Source: Proteiniphilum acetatigenes DSM 18083 (lineage in GTDB: Bacteria; Bacteroidota; Bacteroidia; Bacteroidales; Dysgonomonadaceae). Taken from it: a stretch of 64,000 nucleotides of DNA. The position numbers were made by a program, and so were the translations under genes. The DNA is taken from NCBI RefSeq assembly GCF_000380985.1, contig NZ_KB905698.1, forward strand, positions 1 to 64,000, given 5' to 3'. Of the stretch, positions 8,285-16,387 are shown in pieces. The notes beneath the pieces are model-generated. The model was not told the origin of the DNA. It saw only the letters and a program-made list of their open reading frames with translations, and did not search any database. Each line of letters opens with the position of its first letter. Positions within the stretch are counted from its first letter, which is position 1.

Positions 8285-9345
8285 TCTTCTATGACTGTAT
8301 TTATTGAAAATCTTTCTGTCTCAAATAATGCGCATTTAGAAAACTCTAATCGTAGATCCTTTGATTCAATTAAAGTCATTATTCTATTTGCCATTTTTTC
8401 CATATTAAAACATTCTACAAGAAACCCGTTTACACCATCCTCTATTATTTCAGAAGGACCTGCTTTACATGCAAAACTTACACAGGGGAGTTTAAATGAT
8501 TTCGCTTCCGTTAATACGAGCCCAAATCCCTCATATCTGGAGGTTAGCACAAAAATCGATGCTTGGTTATAGAACTCATTTATGTTTTTTACATTCCCTT
8601 TCAATATCACGTGATTTTGCAAACCAGAATTATTAATCTTATCTTCAATCTGTTGTCGATCTTTTCCTTCTCCCAAAATAATCCATTTCCAATCAAAATA
8701 TTTCTTAAGCACAATTTCTGCTATATCAACTAATAAATCAAATCCTTTTTGATAAGTTAGCCGTCCGGCACTTAAAATTATTTTACTTTCGACGGAATAT
8801 GGGTTTGACCTTTCTTGAATGTCGATCGGATTATAAATTTGATAAATAGGACACTTCGGATTTAATTCTTTTTTTAAATATTGTTTATCCTCTTTGGTTA
8901 TTGTAACTATGGCATCTGCAAACCTTGCAGAAAGTTTTCTTCCCCAGTCTCTGTATTTTACTCCTAGATTTTCATAATAATTAAAATGTTCCCACGCAAT
9001 TAATTTTGTTTTTGTATATCTTGTAGCGGGTACACTAAAGACATCTAATATTGTATCGATATCTATCAAAACATCAATCTTTCTACTCTTAATGTAATGC
9101 CTCAATTTAACTATTGTCCTTATAGGATTCTTAGAAAAGTTATTTCCCTTCTTATATAGGCTTTCCAGCCGAACTTCCTTATTGATAAAGAAAAAAGGTT
9201 CATTATTTACCATCTCAAGACTTAATATGCTGATGGTGTACCGTTCTAATTTGTATAAATTATTTATTATAACCGAAGTAACACGTTCAGTTCCTCCACT
9301 ACGTGTGATGTCTCCTGAAAAAAAACATATATTTCCGTGTAGCAT
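8248..9345 (-). CDS. Glycosyltransferase family 4
   Basis: 365 residues. The N-terminal GDITRSGGTERVTSVIINNL is the glycine-rich loop of a GT-B acceptor domain. C-terminal features are ILSAGRLTYQKGFDLLVD and the E-x7-E region VLTSRYEGFGLVLTEAKSF around residues 270-290, typical of GT4 retaining transferases. It heads the stretch of tightly packed glycosyltransferase genes and is preceded by a 231-bp gap. Very AT-rich. Function in the capsule pathway is from context; the sugar it transfers cannot be inferred. Confidence 0.87.
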   Translation of the reverse strand: MLHGNICFFSGDITRSGGTERVTSVIINNLYKLERYTISILSLEMVNNEPFFFINKEVRLESLYKKGNNFSKNPIRTIVKLRHYIKSRKIDVLIDIDTILDVFSVPATRYTKTKLIAWEHFNYYENLGVKYRDWGRKLSARFADAIVTITKEDKQYLKKELNPKCPIYQIYNPIDIQERSNPYSVESKIILSAGRLTYQKGFDLLVDIAEIVLKKYFDWKWIILGEGKDRQQIEDKINNSGLQNHVILKGNVKNINEFYNQASIFVLTSRYEGFGLVLTEAKSFKLPCVSFACKAGPSEIIEDGVNGFLVECFNMEKMANRIMTLIESKDLRLEFSKCALFETERFSINTVIEEWGKIIDSILRK

Positions 9346-9576
9346 ATTTGACAGTTAAAATTAACATGAGCTCTAACCTATTAAGAGACATACTCTACTT
9401 TCATGTATTCGTTTTACGATTTATTTCAACTTTTACAAGCTTATCAGTTTGTTTGCGAAAGGTCTTTGAATTTTAAGTGTTTTGTAATATTTCATATTTT
9501 TCAGAGCATAACTTTTCAATCAATGATTATGTGTTATATAACAAAATTATACAAATCAGATATCAGTTTATTGAAA
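9346..9576. other. AT-rich gap inside the capsule operon
   Basis: This 231-bp gap is the largest break among the minus-strand capsule genes. Only very short open frames occur in it, and I see no hairpin with a T-run, no TAnnTTTG box in the right orientation and no recognisable gene remnant. It may mark a past gene loss or cassette junction, but the sequence gives no direct evidence. Confidence 0.4.
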
Positions 9577-11319
9577 TTATCTCTTAACCATTCTTTTTAC
9601 AATACTGACCCCCTTTTTACCTAATAATTGTTTGGCAAATTGTTTGGCTTGAATACCAGTGGTAACTTCCAAACTTGTGATTATTTCCAGCGCTTTGCTT
9701 TCTTCTTCACTTTCTGTAAAAATTTCAAATAACATCGGTTTATCTGTGATTTCAGGAGTTAAAAATCTCTCATACACTTGTTCGAACTCGCTTTTGTTGG
9801 AAGCACACATATATTCAAAACCTAAGTTTTGAGAATAATTTTTCACTAATTCCGGAGATTTATTCCCAAAATGTCCTGCAGCTGCGATAAACTCATCAGC
9901 ATCTTGACCAAATTGAGCCGCTTTGTGATTAAATTGACGAAATTCCGTACCTTTCCCATTATTAACTAATAAAATACGCAGATTATTCCCTACATGGCGA
10001 TTGCCAATGGCGTTCATATCATAAAAAAACGCCAAATCGCCAATTACCCCGAAGAATAATCTATTTCTGTTTGCAAAAGATGCACCTAACAAGGAAGATA
10101 CATCACCGTCAATTCCAAATCCGCCTACATTAGAAGCGGATGTAACGGAGGCTGGAAGATCGAAAAAGTTCCACGACCGTAAGCTGTTTAAGATACCGAA
10201 GTGAATTGTAGAATCTTTGGGAATCAAATGCGCCATTTTTGATGCCAACCATAGATTGGAAAATGGTAATTCCGGAATTTTCGCCCTTGTGTCATTCAAT
10301 TGAGATGTACAAAATTGCAAATAACTATCGTTGCCATTATTATTTTCCCGTGCATAATACTCAAAAAAAACAGCCTCTGGCACCTCGAACACATATTCTA
10401 ATTTTCTGAATGTATCCCTTATTTCACCATCTTCATTTACACGCCATACTTCTTCACCCCCAATTCCTAAAGAAGAATAGTCTCCTGAAATTTCTCCTAT
10501 ATGAATTAATAAATCAGGGAATGATTCAGTCTTATCAAATAATCTCTGCCCGGCCACCAAAGAATATAAGATCCTGTATTTGCCATGATAGTTGCTTGTA
10601 TGGTCACAAAAAGCGACGGCATTGTTTGCAGCACAGAATCGGTCAATAGCATTGGACAAACGATAACTCATTATTTTATGCGAACCAATGAAAATGGCAA
10701 TTTTACCATCCGGAAGTTCTGGATATTTTTGAGATTGAGTAATTCGATGGATGGTTCTATATTTTGGCAATTCTTTTACTTCATAATTTGTGCTATACCC
10801 GGTGGCAAGATTGATATGGACAGGGCCACCTCCACGTCTTGCCAATTCCAATAAAGCTTTGTTTACTTTTACTTCACAGTCCCATAAATCCTCCTCATCT
10901 TTCACCAAAGGCAAATAAACACTATAATTTACAATATCTTTAGGCAAAGAACTTCGGTCTATTACTTGTGCAATATGCTGTCCGACTTTTGAAATAGTCT
11001 GCGTTGAGGTAATTGCAAGTACAGGCAATTTTCTATAATAAGCTTCGGTTAAACCGGGGGAATAATTTCTAGATGCTGTAGCTCCTGTGCAACTTAATAC
11101 GACTGGTTCTCCTGACTCTGCGGATAATCCACATGCTATATATGCAGCTGAGCGTTCGTCTACAGAAGAATATATTTCAAAATATGAGTCTTGTTGAATA
11201 CTGGCAACAAAAGCCATATTAGTTGTTCCAGGTGAAGCAATTACTTTCTTTATACCATGTTGCTTGAGTAATGAAATTACTATTTGTGCATTTTTTTCAT
11301 TTGTATAGTAGTTTGCCAT
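9577..11319 (-). CDS. Thiamine diphosphate-dependent enzyme, MenD/acetolactate-synthase-like
   Basis: 580 residues with the three-domain layout of ThDP enzymes. The N-terminal Pyr domain has VIASPGTTNMAFVAS and the conserved glutamate in SVDERSAAYIACGLS (about residue 55), followed by GEPVVLSCTGATASRNY. The C-terminal PP domain has the cofactor motif GDLAFFYDMN followed by NN about 25 residues later (near residues 425-450). The closest general likeness is to MenD, but no menaquinone genes are present. It sits 10 bp from an SDR gene within the capsule operon, which suggests a joint role in making an unusual (for example branched or two-carbon-extended) sugar. A phosphonopyruvate-decarboxylase role is less likely because no PEP mutase gene is present. 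Confidence 0.8.
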   Translation of the reverse strand: MANYYTNEKNAQIVISLLKQHGIKKVIASPGTTNMAFVASIQQDSYFEIYSSVDERSAAYIACGLSAESGEPVVLSCTGATASRNYSPGLTEAYYRKLPVLAITSTQTISKVGQHIAQVIDRSSLPKDIVNYSVYLPLVKDEEDLWDCEVKVNKALLELARRGGGPVHINLATGYSTNYEVKELPKYRTIHRITQSQKYPELPDGKIAIFIGSHKIMSYRLSNAIDRFCAANNAVAFCDHTSNYHGKYRILYSLVAGQRLFDKTESFPDLLIHIGEISGDYSSLGIGGEEVWRVNEDGEIRDTFRKLEYVFEVPEAVFFEYYARENNNGNDSYLQFCTSQLNDTRAKIPELPFSNLWLASKMAHLIPKDSTIHFGILNSLRSWNFFDLPASVTSASNVGGFGIDGDVSSLLGASFANRNRLFFGVIGDLAFFYDMNAIGNRHVGNNLRILLVNNGKGTEFRQFNHKAAQFGQDADEFIAAAGHFGNKSPELVKNYSQNLGFEYMCASNKSEFEQVYERFLTPEITDKPMLFEIFTESEEESKALEIITSLEVTTGIQAKQFAKQLLGKKGVSIVKRMVKR

Positions 11320-11328
11320 AAAACATGC

Positions 11329-12390
11329 TTATTTTTTGATGAATAACCTATAAAGTAAATATTTAAGTTTCTGTTTAGCTCCCCGAATTTCACTTAGTTC
11401 CGTAAACTCATTTGTCCTACGGTCTTTCAGAGCTTCTGCACGCCAATTAATGTGTTTGAATGATGGATGTTTTAGGAACTCTTCTAAACACTTTTTTAGT
11501 CCTTCTCGAGTTGAAATGAAATCATGCGTATCTACATATTCGGATATTTTCGAGTTATCGAACTTACGATTAAAAAGCCTGTCATATTTTATCTGATATG
11601 TGGCCGGGTGGTAAGAATGAAAATTGTCCATACTATCAAGCATTACTTTCGGAATATATCCAAGATGTTTTTCCAAAACATCTAAATATATTTCTAAAAT
11701 TTCATTCCAATGATAAGACGGTTGAGAGGTGATATGAAATGTCTCGCCTAATGCTTTCGGTTTGCCGAGTAAGGAGATTATACCTTTTGCAACATCCAAT
11801 CCATAGGTCATCGTAGTTAATCTGGAATTTATATCTTCAGAAAAGACAATGGTTCTCCCATTCAATGCTCTGTACAACCAATCTTCCTTTTCTAAAATGC
11901 CCAATTGAAGCCTTTGATTACTATAAGTTATATAGGGTCTGATGATTGTCCAATTATTTTTCTCCGAGTTTCTTAATATATTTTCTTGCCTGGCCTTGGC
12001 TAAAGAATATTCATCTGTAGATAAAAATTCACCATCTTTCGAGACATCAAGTAGCCTTGACGACGTTTCTCTGATTGGTTCTTTCGAATCGGCATATACC
12101 CGTGCAGAACTTAAAAAAAGATATTGAGAGGTAGATCCTAAAAGACTATATACTCTATTATTGAAGTCTGTGGTGGAATATACCATGAAATCAATGATTA
12201 CATCCCAACTTTCTTGCAATATTCTATTGAGAAAAGTATCATTTTTAGCATTTCCATGTAGGTAGCTTACATTTTGAGAAGACTTTCGGATTGCACGAGA
12301 TGTTATTATAACCTCGTTATCTGTATCTTCTAGTAAATTCACTAAATGGCTTCCCATTGCACCTGTACCACCAAGCATCAAAATTTTCAT
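11329..12390 (-). CDS. NAD(P)-dependent epimerase/dehydratase family (extended SDR)
   Basis: 353 residues. The Rossmann motif GGTGAMGSHLV is at the N-terminus, and an active-site YSLAK (YxxxK) lies near residue 137 with a preceding serine in YLFLSSARVY. Substrate-domain features follow (FHITSQPSYHWNEIL). Start placed at ATG 12390; the codon before it is GTG. It is paired with the ThDP enzyme (10-bp gap), and both lie between the flippase and the glycosyltransferases. It probably reduces, epimerises or dehydrates a nucleotide sugar or the product of the ThDP enzyme. The C-terminal tail is longer and more basic than in usual GalE-type proteins. Substrate unknown. Confidence 0.8.
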   Translation of the reverse strand: MKILMLGGTGAMGSHLVNLLEDTDNEVIITSRAIRKSSQNVSYLHGNAKNDTFLNRILQESWDVIIDFMVYSTTDFNNRVYSLLGSTSQYLFLSSARVYADSKEPIRETSSRLLDVSKDGEFLSTDEYSLAKARQENILRNSEKNNWTIIRPYITYSNQRLQLGILEKEDWLYRALNGRTIVFSEDINSRLTTMTYGLDVAKGIISLLGKPKALGETFHITSQPSYHWNEILEIYLDVLEKHLGYIPKVMLDSMDNFHSYHPATYQIKYDRLFNRKFDNSKISEYVDTHDFISTREGLKKCLEEFLKHPSFKHINWRAEALKDRRTNEFTELSEIRGAKQKLKYLLYRLFIKK

Positions 12391-12401
12391 CACAACCCGA
12401 T

Positions 12402-13955
12402 TTAAAAAATTCTCCTAACCTTCATACCGGCATAATTGCGAATTTTTTTTCGCCAATTATTATCCAGACCTATATAATACATAGTAATTGTACAAATTAT
12501 TGCGCTGGATATAATCACAATAATAGAATACATTATTCCTTCGGACAATGATTTTTGAAGGAGATGGGTAAGTATTGTCGATAAAAAGACAATACTTATT
12601 ACAGGAACTACGACTTTCATTATAAAAAGCCTTTTTGATAAAGCGATTAAATTACTTACTATGCCCAAGCGGACAAAAAACATTACAAAATTAGCTGCTA
12701 TGGCTACTACAAATACCGAGTAGGCTGGATATCCCATTTTTATTACTATCCAAGATACAAAGAAAATAGATAATTGAATGATACCTAATGTTAATTCGTA
12801 AGTCTTCATTTTACCCGGTGCACGTGCTGCCGTCGTGAGTGGCAAACTAAGAGAAAGAATTAAAGATTCGATGATTGATAATCGTGTAAACAGAACTGCA
12901 TCTGGCGGGACATCTTTTAACCAGATACTTAAAATCATTTCTAATTCAGACAGTAAAGGCAAAGCAATTATCCACATCAAAAAAAAAGTAAGTTTCGATC
13001 CGTTGAAAATAAGCGAAAACATTTCTTCTTTATTATTACTCGAATATGATTTTATGATAGGGGGATAAAGGCTTATATTAAAGTTGTTGGAAAAAACTCC
13101 AATATGACCACTGACACTCAATGAAATCGCTCTTGATGCCACTATCACAGGGTTAAAGATCTGGTTGACAAGAATTGTTACAGCTTGATTCCTAAAAACT
13201 GTAGTAATTTGACCAAAAAGGGTCCAGCCTGTGAATCCTATTATTTCTTGAATTAAACATTTATCCCAATAAAACTTCTTAAACTGACACTCTTCATATT
13301 TACGTAATGCTATTGAAATATAAATTAATGCATTGATTAATGAAACAATAAAAAGAAGAACCCCGTATAATTCCAGTTTATCTGTATCAATACACATCAA
13401 CAAAAAAACGATCCCCAATTTTAAAATGGCTTCTATGATTGATACATACGCGTAAATTTGCATATCTTCATGTGCAATAATAATAGCCATGAATGGTGAT
13501 GTAAGAATAGAGGCAGTAAACGTAAATACCGCGAAATGATAGATAAAACGAACGGCCCCAAATCTATCAGGCGGGACTTCCAGTTTCTCATTTACAAACC
13601 ATAAACCAATCGTTTCCAATAATATTATGGCTATTATTGCAATTCCAATATAGATAACGATATTTACAGAAAATATTTTTCTTAATTGCTCAGTATCATT
13701 TTTACCTAAAGCAAAAGAGAAAAATCGTTGCGTGGCCGATGCCATTGTACCATTCAAAAATGAGAAAAGCGTAACAATACCCGCAACCACATTGTAAATT
13801 CCATAATCCTCAACGCCCAGTACGTCAAGTACGACCCGAACTGTATATAGACTGACTAATAAAATTAGTATCTGCCTAAAATACAGCATCAACGTATTTT
13901 TAACAATACGCTTACTTTTTTGCGATGAATTTGGTTTTGGCGTAGTTTCTTCCAA
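12402..13955 (-). CDS. wzx: Polysaccharide flippase (Wzx, MATE/MOP superfamily)
   Basis: 517 residues with about 12-14 membrane segments. The N-terminal region KSKRIVKNTLMLYFR followed by SLYTVRVVLDVLGVEDYGIY and LNGTMASATQRFFSFALG is characteristic of the Bacteroidetes Wzx subfamily. It would flip undecaprenyl-linked repeat units to the periplasm for polymerisation. The start is a TTG at 13955 with no clear ribosome-binding site. The first ATG, at residue 23, would remove conserved family residues, so the TTG or a nearby alternative is preferred. Nine bases separate its stop from the SDR gene. Confidence 0.85.
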   Translation of the reverse strand: MEETTPKPNSSQKSKRIVKNTLMLYFRQILILLVSLYTVRVVLDVLGVEDYGIYNVVAGIVTLFSFLNGTMASATQRFFSFALGKNDTEQLRKIFSVNIVIYIGIAIIAIILLETIGLWFVNEKLEVPPDRFGAVRFIYHFAVFTFTASILTSPFMAIIIAHEDMQIYAYVSIIEAILKLGIVFLLMCIDTDKLELYGVLLFIVSLINALIYISIALRKYEECQFKKFYWDKCLIQEIIGFTGWTLFGQITTVFRNQAVTILVNQIFNPVIVASRAISLSVSGHIGVFSNNFNISLYPPIIKSYSSNNKEEMFSLIFNGSKLTFFLMWIIALPLLSELEMILSIWLKDVPPDAVLFTRLSIIESLILSLSLPLTTAARAPGKMKTYELTLGIIQLSIFFVSWIVIKMGYPAYSVFVVAIAANFVMFFVRLGIVSNLIALSKRLFIMKVVVPVISIVFLSTILTHLLQKSLSEGIMYSIIVIISSAIICTITMYYIGLDNNWRKKIRNYAGMKVRRIF

Positions 13956-14046
13956 TTTTTAAGACTTTATGATGCCAAGTAATTGTTTTCCTCTGTGTTT
14001 GTTTCCGTCATGCTGTTAGCCAATGGTCAATCATTGCTCATGGTTT

Positions 14047-15345
14047 TTACAACCTCCCGCTCATCCCTCCTTTTAAAACTCCTTTCACATCATATATTAT
14101 TCCATCCGGTTTCAGGTATTGAAACCAATCCGTATCGAGGAAATCCTTATGCGCTACTGCCAGAACAATCGCATCGTATCGGTTGCTTGCTACGGCAGGC
14201 AATTCTTTTAACGATTCAATACCGTACTCATGTGCAACTTCGACGGGATTGGCCCAGGGATCGTGAACGGTAACGGTCGTACCGTATTCTTCCAAGCAGC
14301 GAACCACATCTACTGCTTTGGTATTGCGCACATCGGGACAGTTTTCCTTGAAAGTAATCCCCAATACAAGGATATCGGCTCCTTTAATACAAATCCCTTT
14401 TTTTATCATACACTTCACTACCTGCGAAGCAACGTACTCTCCCATGGTATCGTTCATCCGGCGGCCGGCAAGGATGATCTCGGGATGATAGCCGTACTCC
14501 TGCGCTTTTTGCGCCAGGTAATAAGGATCCACGCCGATACAATGCCCGCCCACTAATCCCGGCTTGAACGGTAGAAAATTCCACTTGGTGCCGGCGGCTT
14601 CCAATACATCGTGGGTATCGATACCCATACGGTTAAAGATTTTTGCCAATTCGTTCACAAAAGCGATATTGATATCGCGCTGTGAATTCTCGATCACCTT
14701 GGCAGCTTCGGCCACCTTAATAGAGGGGGCCAAATGGGTGCCGGCGGTTATTACGGAGCGATAGAGATCATTTACTTTATTTCCTATTTCAGGGGTGGAG
14801 CCGGAAGTGACCTTCTTGATTTTTTCGACCGTATGTTCCTTGTCTCCGGGATTGATACGTTCCGGCGAATAGCCTGCAAAGAAATCCCGGTTAAAAACCA
14901 GACCTGAAGTTCTCTCTACGACAGGAATACAATCTCCCTCCGTAGCACCCGGATAAACGGTGGACTCGTAAATCACGATATCGCCTTTACCAATTACGTT
15001 ACCCACCGTTTCACTGGCTTTTACCAGCAGTGTCAGGTCGGGACGATTGTTTTTATCTACGGGAGTAGGAACCGTTACAATATAGATATTGGCCTCCCGG
15101 ATATCATTGAGGTCGGAAGAGCAGTAAAGGCCATTGTTACGGCTGCTAAAAGGATTTTCCCTTACCAAAGCAGATTGAAGGACTTCATCTTCTACCTCTA
15201 AAGTTTGATCATGCCCCGCCATCAATCCATCCACTCTCTTACTATTGATATCGAAACCTACTACGGGATATTTCGTGGCAAACAGGCGGGCCAAGGGCAA
15301 TCCTACATAACCCAAACCGAGTACGGCTATTCTTATTCCTTGCAT
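14047..15345 (-). CDS. tviB: Nucleotide sugar dehydrogenase, TviB/WbpO-like (UDP-HexNAc 6-dehydrogenase)
   Basis: 432 residues. The NAD-binding motif is [17 protein letters not shown]. The catalytic region is [20 protein letters not shown] (active-site cysteine near residue 267), and the C-terminal UDP-binding domain contains [33 protein letters not shown] and [14 protein letters not shown] agree closely with TviB-type enzymes that oxidise UDP-GlcNAc (or UDP-GalNAc) to the uronic acid using two NAD+. It lies 23 bp downstream of the TviC-like epimerase gene, so the pair is predicted to supply UDP-N-acetylgalactosaminuronate. Base composition is much less AT-rich than the glycosyltransferase genes that follow. 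Confidence 0.9.
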   Translation of the reverse strand: MQGIRIAVLGLGYVGLPLARLFATKYPVVGFDINSKRVDGLMAGHDQTLEVEDEVLQSALVRENPFSSRNNGLYCSSDLNDIREANIYIVTVPTPVDKNNRPDLTLLVKASETVGNVIGKGDIVIYESTVYPGATEGDCIPVVERTSGLVFNRDFFAGYSPERINPGDKEHTVEKIKKVTSGSTPEIGNKVNDLYRSVITAGTHLAPSIKVAEAAKVIENSQRDINIAFVNELAKIFNRMGIDTHDVLEAAGTKWNFLPFKPGLVGGHCIGVDPYYLAQKAQEYGYHPEIILAGRRMNDTMGEYVASQVVKCMIKKGICIKGADILVLGITFKENCPDVRNTKAVDVVRCLEEYGTTVTVHDPWANPVEVAHEYGIESLKELPAVASNRYDAIVLAVAHKDFLDTDWFQYLKPDGIIYDVKGVLKGGMSGRL

Positions 15346-15367
15346 ATATGCATACGTTTATTTCAAA

Positions 15368-16342
15368 TCAAAGGTTGTTCCAGTACCATTTTACAGCTTC
15401 TCTCAGTCCGTCGCGTACACTGTATGGCGGATCGTAACCTAACAACCGTTTTGCTTTATCGATATTGGCCAAAGAATGCGGAATATCTCCTGCCCGGTTA
15501 GAACCGTGGATGATTTCTATTTTCCGAATTTCGGGGTCGAACTCACCAAGATATTCTTTCAAGTAGGCCGCTAATTGGTTGAGGGTGGTTCTTTCGCCGT
15601 AAGCAGTATTATATACCTGGTTGATCGCTTCGGGGTTGGTTGTTTCCATCGCCAGCAGGTTCATCCTGATCACATTGTCAATATAAGTAAAGTCGCGGCT
15701 GTACTCCCCATCACCGTTAATGACAGGCGACTCATGCTGCATCAGTTTTTTTACAAAAAGAGGGATCACGGCGGCATATGCCCCATTGGGATCCTGTCTG
15801 CGGCCAAATACGTTGAAATAGCGTAAGCCGATACATTCCATTCCATAGGTTCTGGAAAAGACATCTGCATACAATTCATTCACATATTTGGTGACGGCGT
15901 AGGGCGACAACGGCCGCCCTATCTTCTCCTCTGTCTTGGGCAGCATTTCACTGTCGCCATACGTGGAGGAACTGGCGGCATAAATAAAGCGCCTCACCCC
16001 GGCATCGCGGGCGGCAACCAACATATTCAGAAAACCCCACACATTGACCTCGTTGGTAGTGACCGGGTCTTTGATGGAGCGGGGAACGGATCCCAAGGCC
16101 GCCTGATGGAGCACATAATCGACTTGCTCTACTGCCTTACGACAATCATCCATGTTCCGGATATCCCCTTCCATCAACCTAAAATGAGGATCGTCCAAAT
16201 AGGATTGGATATTCTCCCGTTTTCCCGTGGAAAAGTTATCGAAACAGATCACTTTATTTCCTGAAACCAGTAATTCTTCCACCAGATTGGATCCGATAAA
16301 ACCGCCGCCGCCGGTTACCAGGATAGTTTTATCACTTATCAT
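15368..16342 (-). CDS. tviC: UDP-HexNAc(A) 4-epimerase, TviC/WbpP-like SDR
   Basis: 324 residues. The N-terminal TGGGGFIGSNLVEELL binds NAD. The active site has the serine in AASSSTYG and the YxxxK in SPYAVTKYVNELYADVF (tyrosine near residue 150). LRYFNVFGRRQDPNGAYAAV and GDGEYSRDFTYIDN match the WbpP/TviC group of C4 epimerases acting on N-acetylated sugars or their uronic acids. Its partner is the TviB-like dehydrogenase downstream. Together they account for one acidic HexNAcA residue in the capsule. Whether epimerisation precedes oxidation (Wbp order) or follows it (Tvi order) cannot be decided from sequence. Confidence 0.9.
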   Translation of the reverse strand: MISDKTILVTGGGGFIGSNLVEELLVSGNKVICFDNFSTGKRENIQSYLDDPHFRLMEGDIRNMDDCRKAVEQVDYVLHQAALGSVPRSIKDPVTTNEVNVWGFLNMLVAARDAGVRRFIYAASSSTYGDSEMLPKTEEKIGRPLSPYAVTKYVNELYADVFSRTYGMECIGLRYFNVFGRRQDPNGAYAAVIPLFVKKLMQHESPVINGDGEYSRDFTYIDNVIRMNLLAMETTNPEAINQVYNTAYGERTTLNQLAAYLKEYLGEFDPEIRKIEIIHGSNRAGDIPHSLANIDKAKRLLGYDPPYSVRDGLREAVKWYWNNL

Positions 16343-16387
16343 GTTTACCCTTTTCTCTATTATTGTGCCGCATCTTCGTTCAACACA

